A stretch of 64,000 nt of DNA. Source: Brucella cytisi. GTDB lineage: Bacteria > Pseudomonadota > Alphaproteobacteria > Rhizobiales > Rhizobiaceae. The translations under genes were made by a program, and so were the position numbers. Under the pieces are notes generated by a model. The model searched no databases and was not told where the DNA came from. It was given only the letters and a program-made list of their open reading frames with translations. Position 1 is the first letter of the stretch, and every line of letters begins with the position of its first letter. The stretch is from NCBI GenBank assembly GCA_012103075.1, contig JAAVLQ010000002.1:1724001-1788000 (forward strand). Direction: 5' to 3'. Below, one piece after another: positions 53,647 through 62,498 of the stretch.

Positions 53647-53793
53647 CGCGTCCTCTGAACGTTGGATGAAGAATTGGCGAATATATTGCTCTACACAGAT
53701 ACACTGGTTACTCGGTTTTCGCTTTATCCCAGCCATTATATCTGGAAGTTACCGACAGGCACACTGTCCCCGAATAGGTTATAGAAAACGTAT

Positions 53794-55281
53794 TCAATAG
53801 GTGAAGATCGCGCGAATTGCCTTCAATACTGAGTGTGGATTATCATCGTTATTTTTCTCCGCCAAGGAAGATTGCCTGTTTGAACTTGTCTGCCGCGATA
53901 GTTTAGATGCGATCTCCTGCGCGACAGAAGGTTTTGATGTGAATATCCTTTCGAGATGAGCCCTATCGACCTCGAAAACCGTTACAGACGTCAGAGCGCG
54001 CATGCTGAAATCGATCCCATCCTTTTCTTGCAATTCTATTCTTCCGAAGAAATCGCCCGGCGATAATCTCCACAACTCTTCATCGTTTCGCAGTGCCTTA
54101 ACGACACCCGCGCAGATTATTATGGCAGATGAAAGTTCTTGCCCCTGCTGGACGATCTCATCGCCCTCACGATAATGTTTGATTGCCCCGGCCCTAACCA
54201 ATCTTTCCTTATCTTCTTCTGGGAGTTCTGCGAGGATCGGACTCTGCTTAATCGTTGTATGCAGTCGGGCATCGATCGATTTCTCGTTCTCGATACTCGA
54301 TGAGGCTTCATTGGCTACGATCACCGATGACGCTGGCGCAAATACCAGTCCAGCAGCTTTGCAATGACGCATGATTAGATCAATCATCTCGTTACGTGCC
54401 TTGATAATGTTCGAAGGATCTTTGACCCTGAAGAAGAGATCGACATCGACTGCTGTAGCATCAAGTCCTCTAAGAGCAACGAGGGGCTGAGGGTCTTTGA
54501 TGATGAAATTGCACCCACAAAGAGCCATATTCAGGACATCCTCAATAGTAGAGGGAAGTCGTGTGGGCCTGATTCTTAAATTCAACTGAAGAAGATGTGT
54601 TTCACTGGGCCGACTGAGATTTGTTAGCCGAAGTTTTGCCAGCGCACTGTTTGGCAATACAACAACGTTATGGGCGACCGTAAGTATTTGTGTGGAGCGC
54701 CGTACTGGCAATAACGCGCCCCTCAACTCCATCGCTAAGACGTATCCAGTCACCGAGTGTAAAAATGCACGCCCCAGCGTAAGTGCGATACCAGAAAAGA
54801 CATCGCCAAGCGTGTTTTGCAGTGCAAGCCCGAAGGCTATCGCTATCACACCAGACGTGGCAATCAAAGTTCCCACAGGAACTCCAAATACGAATGCAAG
54901 GGCAGACAGACTAGCAAATGTATAGACGGCTCCGACAACGATGTCCTGAAGGAGTCGAGCCTCACGTGGCCTCCCCTCAAGGACAAGAAAAATACGAACA
55001 AATCCAATCACAGCCCAAGATAGATGAAGCCACCAGAGAATTTGAGCGAATGCTATCAGTATTGTACTGGCACTATTAAAGCCCACATCATCTGCTCGGC
55101 TCAGCGGAACATCTCCAATTATGATGACAGACGTCATCGCAGCAAAGAACGCGATTTGCACAACCAAACGCAGATTTGAGCGCCTCGGTCCGATGAGCTT
55201 CCAGACAATCATTCCAACAATGCCGATAACTGCCAGCCATAACAGCGGAGCAGTTACGAATTCACCCCAACTTAGGCGCAT
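53794..55281 (-). CDS. MscS-family channel with C-terminal cyclic-nucleotide-binding domain
   Basis: Four hydrophobic segments lead to the MscS pore helix GVIAIAFGLALQNTLGDVFSGIAL. The beta domain shows VVLPNSAL and FFRVKDPSN. Residues about 350-450 are a cNMP-binding domain (AIKHYREGDEIVQQGQ, LSPGDFFGRIELQE), with a polar tail. Between the pore helix and VVLPN about 40 residues are out of frame: the T5 run near 54766 and a second indel near 54700 hide DWIRLSDGVEGRVI, the usual sequence. It resembles bacterial CNG-type MscS channels. Start uncertain (ATG 55281 or the overlapping TTG at 55359). It follows the CBS gene directly. Confidence 0.85.
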   Translation of the reverse strand: MRLSWGEFVTAPLLWLAVIGIVGMIVWKLIGPRRSNLRLVVQIAFFAAMTSVIIIGDVPLSRADDVGFNSASTILIAFAQILWWLHLSWAVIGFVRIFLVLEGRPREARLLQDIVVGAVYTFASLSALAFVFGVPVGTLIATSGVIAIAFGLALQNTLGDVFSGIALTLGRAFLHSVTGYVLAMELRGALLPVRRSTQILTVAHNVVVLPNSALAKLRLTNLSRPSETHLLQLNLRIRPTRLPSTIEDVLNMALCGCNFIIKDPQPLVALRGLDATAVDVDLFFRVKDPSNIIKARNEMIDLIMRHCKAAGLVFAPASSVIVANEASSSIENEKSIDARLHTTIKQSPILAELPEEDKERLVRAGAIKHYREGDEIVQQGQELSSAIIICAGVVKALRNDEELWRLSPGDFFGRIELQEKDGIDFSMRALTSVTVFEVDRAHLERIFTSKPSVAQEIASKLSRQTSSNRQSSLAEKNNDDNPHSVLKAIRAIFTY

Positions 55282-55348
55282 CGACGTATAATCCTGTAAA
55301 TTCGGCTTTGTTCGACAAGCGCCCCCGGGGAAAAGCTCGAGCGTCACC

Positions 55349-55780
55349 TCAGTAGCCAATTCCGGCTATGTAGTCGGTAAGCATATGTTCTTGGATCCGC
55401 TCCTGCTCGAAGAGAACCTTGAGCGCGTCACGAATATCAAGAACCCCCAATGGTTTCGCCTCGCCCCCGAAAACCGGCATGTTCTGCAGCCGGTTATTGA
55501 CCATGACCTGCCAAGCGGCTTGCAAGTCATCAGCAGGATCGCACGCAATTATGTTGCGGCTCATCAATGTTCCGACGGTCGCGGGACGGTTGCGATCAGA
55601 GATATGCCGTATAAGGTCTGTTTTAGTCAAAACCCCTGTTGCAGTACCTGCTTTGTTGCTCACGATGAGCAATCCGATGCCGGGGTGAGACAACGCAATG
55701 GCCGCACTTTCCAACGTCGCGTCGATGTCAATCACACTGAGGCGCGCTAACGTAATGGGAGAAATTTGCTCAATTCGCAC
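55349..55780 (-). CDS. CBS-domain protein
   Basis: Intact, 143 residues made of two CBS motifs (IGLLIVSNKAGTATGVLTKTDLIRHI and MPVFGGEAKPLGVLDIRDAL). Such pairs bind adenosine nucleotides and regulate partners. It directly precedes the cyclic-nucleotide-gated MscS-type gene, so both may respond to nucleotide state. Confidence 0.88.
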   Translation of the reverse strand: MRIEQISPITLARLSVIDIDATLESAAIALSHPGIGLLIVSNKAGTATGVLTKTDLIRHISDRNRPATVGTLMSRNIIACDPADDLQAAWQVMVNNRLQNMPVFGGEAKPLGVLDIRDALKVLFEQERIQEHMLTDYIAGIGY

Positions 55781-55923
55781 GACGTCCTCTTTCCATAATT
55801 ACGATATTCTGGAGACAGGCCCAAAAGAACCGCACTCCCCGAACTGTGCGGTTCATTGATCGGCCTGACGTCCACGAACAGGCGTCCACCCGCCCGATTG
55901 ACGCGTGATGGTGCTATAAGCGA

Positions 55924-56335
55924 TCATTCCTCATAGGTAGTCAGCTCGGTCTCGTCTGTATCTACGACGAATACTGCAAGGAGCCGAGCGGGCTCCGTCT
56001 TGCTTGCATTTTCGCTCACCGCGTGATGATCGCCCGGAAACTCTGAAAAATTGTCTCCTGAATGGTACACCACTACAGGACCGCCATTAACCTCGGCTGG
56101 TGATCGCCCCTCCAATACGGTCGCGTAAATAAACGCCGACTTTGCATGGGTATGAGCAGGCGAACTGCCCCCGGCGCATATTCCACGAGTATGCCTTTGA
56201 TACTTTTACCCGGAACGTTTGGAAGGGGTTGGTCGTAAACGACTGTTACCTTATCATCCTTGCTATCATGTGCGAATGCCGCGACCGCCGAAGCGAATAA
56301 GAGCGCCGCCGCGTATGGAAAAATCTTGACCATAA
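55924..56335 (-). pseudogene. Exported cupin-domain protein, frameshifted
   Basis: ATG 56335 follows GGGAG and begins a signal peptide (MVKIFPYAAALLFASAVAAFA-HD). The first cupin strand VYDQPLPNVPGKSIKGILVEYAPG is in frame, the metal-binding HTH pair is hidden by a shift near 56170, and EFPGDHHAVSENAS and LLAVFVVDTDE complete the fold. About 135 residues. The group is found beside oxidoreductases; function unknown. Confidence 0.72.
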
Positions 56336-56391
56336 TAAATCTCCCGATCAGGTAATTGTTGTTCATAGAATGCAGTGGAAATCCGGAGCCT

Positions 56392-57149
56392 TTATCGCTT
56401 CCGGGGAACATTTGCTTTGATCCACTCATCAAAACGGATGTTGCCTAAGCGGGCGTCGCCATCTGGAACCAGCGTATGATCATCGATTGCGACGTCGAAG
56501 TACCGGGCGTTCGGATCAGCAATAACCGATCTTTTATCGCCTGTAGCGCGGAAATAGCGCTCTACGAACTCGTACATCGGACCACGGTCAGGACCTGCGA
56601 TTTGAACGATGCCATTCGCCGGTGCCGAAAGCGCCACATTGGCCATCACATCAGCTACATCGTCGGCCCCAATCGGTTGGAAAGCGCCGGTGGGTAACCT
56701 GACCATGTTTCCTGTTGCGGATGACTCTGCAATTGCATCGACGAATTCGAAGAACTGTGTAGCCTGAACGATCGTATAGTGGACGCCCGATGCGCGAATA
56801 CGCTCTTCCTGTCGCAATTTGGCGCGGAAGTATCCCATCGTCTGCATGCGCTCAGTGCCCACCACCGACAATGCTACGTGATGACGAACGTGAAACCGTT
56901 TCTCGGCTGCGAATAGATTGCGGCCAACTGCCTCGAAGAAATCCATAGCTGCTTTCTCTTCGAAGGATCGTGAATTCGCCAGATCAACGACCACCTCTGC
57001 ATCCAAGAGGGCCGTGTCGAGCCCCTCTCCCGTGACCGCATTGACGCCGGAATTCGGTGACGCGGCTACTGCTTCATGGCCCTTTGCCCGAGTCGTTTGA
57101 CGGTTTTGGAACCAATCAAACCGGTACCTCCAATGACAACGATCTTCAT
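56392..57149 (-). pseudogene. NmrA-like NAD(P)-binding SDR, frameshifted
   Basis: ATG 57149 follows GGGAGAGA and opens MKIVVIGGTGLIGSKTVKRL. After a shift near 57080 it reads EVVVDLANSRSFEEKAAMDFFEA, VALSVVGTERM, YFRAKLRQEERIRASGVHYTIVQATQFFEF and ends ANVPRKR. This is an atypical SDR with an NmrA/YesF-like fold, probably a quinone or NADPH-sensing protein. About 250 residues. The cupin gene starts 57 bp downstream. Confidence 0.78.
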
Positions 57150-57726
57150 ACATCTCTCCCGCGTCTGAATGTTAATGATCAAGTCCACACTTGATCGGTG
57201 TGAAATATAGTACGGCCCCGAAGGACAGAGATCAGGGAGTGAAAGCAGATCTACAGCTGTTTGCTTACTCATACCAATAAGCAACATTCTCATTCGCTCC
57301 AAGAAATACTATGCTAGTTATCTGATTTTGTTTACCGATATTTAATCCGCCTCAGAGGAGAGCGGCATAACCTGCTAGTGATAACTATGAATTACGTTGA
57401 TGCGGCAGCCAATCAGACTTAGGATGCGGTGCCCTAATGCCAATGTACAGGTGGGACATAATTCCAGATGGCCGCGTTATGTCCATTTGACGCTCAATAC
57501 TTAGAGACGCTGCCAACGCGCGGCTACGCCAAGTTGGCTCGGCTCTGACGGCGTAATCGTGAAGATTATCGTCGATCCTATTCGTGTGGCTACCTTCTTC
57601 ATACCCGTGTGTAGCTGATTTTGATGTTCACGCTGATCTAGCTTCGTTCTTGCGGCTTAACAAAAGCCGCTCACCGCGGCGTGTCGAACCAGTCCTCCGC
57701 GAAGAATCAAATCAACGGAGACCGTT
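57150..57726. other. Gap with no gene recognised
   Basis: I see no supported reading frame. GCGGCTT and AAGCCGC near 57650-57668 form a small hairpin shortly before the metallo-hydrolase gene. Promoters of the two divergent genes must lie here. Confidence 0.4.
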
Positions 57727-58635
57727 ATGAATTTCCCACTTTACAAAAGGCTACCAGCGCACGCGATGAACGGGTGCCTTCTCGCTATGCTATCGAAATT
57801 GGCGATATTGACGTCATAATTATCAGTGATGGTGTGGTAACACCACCTGCCGAGTCCATGGCCACAAACGCAGATCGATCGACGTTCAATGCTTGGCTGG
57901 ACGAGCGTTTTTGTCCCGCGACGCATTCGACTGGGCACTGAACGCCGTAGTTGTGAAAAGCGGAAGCCAAACAATTCTGATCGACAGTGGACTTGGTGAA
58001 GAATATCCTGATTTTTCACGGGCCGGTCAGTTTGTGTCGCGGCTGGAAGCCGCTGGCATTGATCTATCGTCTGTAACGGACGTTGTTCTCACTCACATGC
58101 ATTTTGATCATGTAGGCGGCCTCTTGGTCCCCGGGGTAAAGGAAAAGTTAAATCCGAAGATGCGCGTTCACCTGTCGCAGGCGGAGGCGCTGTTCTGGCG
58201 GGACCCAGACTTCTCGCGGACAGCAATGCCGCCTGCGCTCGCAGATCTCGCCCGGAAAGCATCGAAGGATTTTTGGAGGCCTATTCCGACCATCTGCAAA
58301 CCTTTGAGGAAACTAGTCGTATAGCGCCCGGGGTTACAACTGAGCGTACCGGCGGCCACACGCCCGGTCACAGCGTGGTTCGAGTATCGTCAGGTTCCGA
58401 TCATCTAATGTTCGGCGGGGATGCGATATTCCCTGTCTCATTCGATCACCCTGAATGGCACAACGGCTTTGAGCACGATCCCGAAGAGGCAACCCGTGTG
58501 CGTCTTCGCCTTATGAAGGAATTAGCTGAAACAGGTTCTTGGCTGATTTCTACCCATATGCCTTTTCCCTCGGTGGGACGCGTAGCTGCTTCCGAAGAGT
58601 GTTATCGTTGGGTGCCAACTCTTTGGGATTACTAA
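57727..58635 (+). pseudogene. MBL-fold metallo-hydrolase, paralogue 2, frameshifted
   Basis: ATG 57727 follows GGAG. After an early shift it reads RVPSRYAIEIGDIDVIIISDG, then THMHFDHVGG, GGHTPGHS, GGDAIF and THMPFPSVGRV. Breaks lie near 57745, 57900 and 58260. It aligns end to end with the gene at 46068, including the shared last residues WVPxxWDY, so the two are paralogues about 11 kb apart on opposite strands. Confidence 0.8.
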
Positions 58636-58962
58636 TTTCGAAATCATTTCGCTCCTCAGATTTCATCTAGCGCGAGTCAGTACCAACTTCCTGACGCCGC
58701 TACGCAATTAATGGAGAGCTTCGATTGTTACCTTGAGGGCGGCGAGTAAACGTGGCCCTCGAGACACATTTGCAGAGATACACAAATAATACATACTTAG
58801 AATTTTCATAATGCTGGTTAGAATCCTGAGAATTTGGCGACTGGAATGGGGCCGGAGGCAGCCTGTCGGCTTTGAGCCAATCAATGGCAATAGCGGACAT
58901 CAATCGACGGTCGGCATTCGGCATTGCGGTAGTCGCTTCCTCGAGTGGACGGTCCTGCTCCA

Positions 58963-59184
58963 TTATGCACGAACGGCATCGCCCGGTGCGGCACCGTTTC
59001 GTCTGATCGCTGAAGAGCAGCAGTTTAAGAAGTGGCAGTGGATCATGCCATTCTCGGCCATACCAGCCACGCAGGTCGTTTCCGCATACTTGCCAATGGG
59101 CGACGGATACGTTTTGCAAAGGATGAGAATGCGGGCATCAACGACAGGCAAGGCTTGCTCCGAGGCAGCCTGCCATTGAGTCAC
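58963..59184 (-). pseudogene. Rearranged conserved hypothetical gene
   Basis: From GTG 59184 the frame reads TQWQAASEQALPVVDARI and ETTCVAGMAENG, the N-terminus of a conserved family I recall without a function. The segment expected next, PFRLIAEEQQFKKWQWI, is present but on the opposite strand at 58994-59044. GAAYGGCAT repeats lie inverted at both ends of that segment (58971-58979 and 59045-59053). The rest of the gene is not evident, so it is a pseudogene. I see no gene in 58636-58962. Confidence 0.5.
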
Positions 59185-59308
59185 GGTTAAGCCGAAGTAC
59201 CCCAGCGCGCTGCCTCCAAGTTAATCCAGCGTTGCCGTTTAAGACAGAAAACACACAACCGGTTCCGGCTTTTGTTTCAACCGACGCTTTAACGGCTCCG
59301 ATGGTTTC

Positions 59309-61329
59309 TTACTCAGGCTTCTTTCGGCGCGCACGCTTAGGCTTTGCGGGAACTTCATCCGTCTCGCCTTCCGTAGCCGTACGAACTGCAGCCGCCAATA
59401 TCGGTTTCACCGAAGTTTTGACTGAAGCGCCGGCCGTTGAAGCAGGGGCGGCCTCGGGGATACCCATCAATTCTGCAGTGCGTTCCATTCGGATTCGTGC
59501 CAGTCCTTCTTGGCTATGCGCTCTCTGCAGCATTTCTTTATGGACCTGCGAGTACCACGCACTCTCAGAAGCCAGCGCAGGATATTGCGTCAAAACTTTA
59601 TGTCGTTCCTTAAGTGCGTTACCAATCCAGTACCAACCCGTTTTCGGCGATTCCAGCCACGCATCCACGAATTCCGCCGGATCAACATAAGCAAAGATCG
59701 GAATGTCTTCGTATTCCAAAGTCGCGTTACGGCTGTGGCAAACCATGTCGAAGAATTTTTGTCCGTCCGTTTTGACAGCTTCCAGCAACGCGGGGACTTT
59801 GCCGGCAAGGTGTCAGTCAGAACGTCCGTACGAGCCTTGATGAGGTATTCGAGAACATCCCGGAATTCAGTTCGGTAGGAATCGACGACCCAATACATAA
59901 CGCCGCCGGATGCGTCATTGAACTCGTCGGTCCACATCCAGCCCGCTTTTCGCGCTGGCAGTCGCTTTGCGGCTACGAGATCATCAATATAGCGCTTGGC
60001 ATCGTCGGCGACCTGCTTTGATGTGACCTTCAGCACACCACGGGACGCCATCATCATCTTCAGGGCAACAATATGCAGGAACTCGCCGGAATCCGTCACC
60101 TGACGCTTGTCGAACTGCTCGTTCATTCGTGCCAGCGCCGGATCGGTGTACTCATCATCGAGCTTGTCAAAGCTGCCGACGATCTGCCAAGGCGGCGCCG
60201 CCTCCTTCTCGAGAAAATAGGCACTGTTGTTCAATGACGTGCGGATGTGCTCCTCCGTGAAGCGGCCATCAAAGAGCATTTCGGCTAACACGTCATCGCT
60301 CACCAATGTGCTTCCAATGTCGATTGACGTGTACCTTTGGGCAGCGTCGTATAGCCGGGATTTCGGTGGCTCTTCCTTTTTCGCGCGCCCCATATCCATT
60401 CTGTGCGAAAAGATCTTTTCCTGTCTCCTGAAGAGGTCCTCGAGCTCCAGCTTGTTCGTTCTTGCTTCCACTGCGAGAGCGGAAAAGAGGCGGACCAATT
60501 CCACCATCGCCATGTCGTTCTCAAAATGGCGATCCTCTAGGGCATCGGCGAGACGACCGACATCCTCAACGACGTGTCTAAGGATTCGCAGGGAGGAAGT
60601 TCCGGACTCCTGAACGTGGAAAGCACCTCCCGACGATGGGCGCCAAGCTTGTCTGGCTTCTGCGGATCCTTGAAAAAGCGACGAACTCCGCAAAGGCCGC
60701 CTCGACATTCGGTTCGACGTGAAGGGTTTGGCCGAAGACCTTTTCCTTGGTGTCCGCGAAGGTCTCAACCACCTTGGTGTCATGCGCGATGACAATCACC
60801 CGGCATCCGTGGTGCTCTACATATCGATTGATCATTCCGAGCAGCACAGCGTTTTCGACGGTGCACCGCTCGTGTCGTCCAAGATGAGTGGGCGGGAGTT
60901 GTCGACCTCATTCTTGATGAAAGGCCCAGTCAGAAGACTCGCCAGACCTCCGGTTCCAAGAGATCCAAGTACCGGCATGTCGACAGACGTGCTGTCCATC
61001 TTCTCGGCGAAGCGCCTTACTGCTGAGGCCTTGGGGAACATCTTGGTAAAAATCTGTGCTTCAATCTCGCTGGGCGTGTTGAGGCCGAAGAGACTGATGT
61101 AGTGGGCATGTGTATCTGGAAGCGCGCGCCGGACACGGTGGGTTTTGCCCGTTCCCCACTCTCCGGTTACCAGTACGGCATAGCCCGGCTTCAGCCGCCC
61201 GACATAATAGGCGAGATACTTCTCGAGGTGGCTTTGCGGCTTGATCGCTAGCGTGATCATAGACTCAGGTTCCTCGGGCTTTACAGCGGTGGCCTCTGCA
61301 GGATTAATCCATCTAAATGGGTTTTTCAT
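59309..61329 (-). pseudogene. KAP-like P-loop NTPase, frameshifted
   Basis: About 670 residues when joined. ATG 61329 opens MKNPFRWINPAE. Walker A GEWGTGKT lies at residues 56-63 and Walker B RPLILDD at about 146-152, followed after a shift by ERCTVENAVLLGMINRY and a sensor-like VIVIAHDTK. The long C-terminal part is helical (RLADALEDRHFENDMAMVELVRLF, ASRGVLKVTSKQVADDAK) and ends in a basic tail KPKRARRKKPE. Breaks lie near 60850, 60650 and 59780. KAP-type NTPases are linked to membrane signalling and several anti-phage systems; no membrane helices are evident here. It lies beside an integrase and a GHKL-nuclease gene. Confidence 0.75.
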
Positions 61330-61645
61330 CGCGTCGCTCGTTTCCCGATTTTCAACCAGTAGGCGTTCGATAGCAAAGACTTCGCTCGTTCTGCAAGGTT
61401 GTTCCGGTCATCATGTGAATCAAGCGATTTGCCACAGGTGAAAACGCCCGCGAACCTCGTCGCCAGCGATCCCTGTCTGAACCGATGAAGTTAACCTCAG
61501 GAATCGGAGCAAACACGGCACCTCCATGATCTGGTGAGATGTCCGGTTCTAAGAATGGACCTTCATGCAAGGCTTATCCGGCATGAGGGCGCTTAGCTGC
61601 TTCCTGCCGAGGCACGGCCCCGCCCTCGCGCGAGGCCGCACATTC

Positions 61646-62277
61646 TCAGACCTCTATATGCTCCGCCAGTTCCAGCGCGTCCTCTATGTCGACCCCGAGG
61701 TAACGGACCGTGTTCTCGATCTTGGTGTGTCCAAGCAGAATTTGGATCGCGCGAAGATTGCCAGTCGCCTTGTAAATCATTGCAGCCTTCGTGCGTCGAA
61801 GCGAATGAGTTCCGTAGTCCTCACGCCTCAGCCCAATGGCCGTCACCCACTCGTCAACCAACCCGGCATATTGTCGAGTGCTGAGGTGATCGGCGTGGTC
61901 GACTCGACTGGGAAACGCAAAGTCATCGACAGTTCCTCCCCTACGCTGAAGCCGGGCAAGCAGGCTTGCCCGGACCTCGGACGTAATCTCGAACTGAACT
62001 GGACGTCCAGTTTTCTGCTGGACGACCATGGCACGAGTACGAATTTCCCGCCTGTGATGAGCGTCCCAATTTTGATCTTGACGAGATCGCAACCTCGGAG
62101 CTTGCTGTCGATAGCGAGATCGAACAGCGCGCGGTCTCTCATTCTTCCCTCTCGGTCTAGGAAGAAGCGGACCGCCCAGATTTGGCGCTACTTTAGTGGC
62201 TTCTTCACACCCACTTGTCGGCCGGCGTTCCATGCCGGTCTGCCCAACGCGGCAGGATCATATTGTGCAATACCCAT
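61646..62277 (-). pseudogene. Short tyrosine recombinase/integrase, frameshifted
   Basis: ATG 62277 follows GAGGAG. About 205 residues: MGIAQYDPAALGRPAWNAGR, RMRDRALFDLAIDSKLRGCDL (first catalytic Arg), RTRAMVVQQKTGRPVQFEI (catalytic Lys), and YGTHSLRRTKAAMIY with LLGHTKIENTVRYLGVD (His-Arg-His and nucleophile Tyr). Two indels near 62187 and 62050 split it. All active-site residues are seen. It lacks the usual N-terminal DNA-binding domain, as in a compact group I recognise from rhizobia. It may mobilise the flanking defence-like genes. Confidence 0.82.
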
Positions 62278-62498
62278 TTACGTTCTCCTCAGGCCAACCA
62301 TTGGCCATAGGAAAAACGCACAAGTCGAGGTTTGAGGGGCCGGGAGCGGAATGGCAGCTTCCGGCAATAGGTGATGGGTATAGCTGACACAGTCAAAACA
62401 GCAGCGGCCTCGCTGGCCCCTGTCGATCAACAGCTCGTCCGTACTGCAGCCGGGTTCACTAACATATTAACCGTCCGAGCCTTTAACGAATGGGCGAT

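Noticed and set aside
58811..59179. 122-codon plus-strand frame
   Set aside because: Only the short segment PFRLIAEEQQFKKWQWI looks like real protein; the rest is antisense to the minus-strand gene start. I explain it by inversion.
61352..61570. 72-codon minus-strand frame between integrase and NTPase
   Set aside because: No motif, no ribosome site and no sign of conservation that I can see; left out though it could be a fragment.
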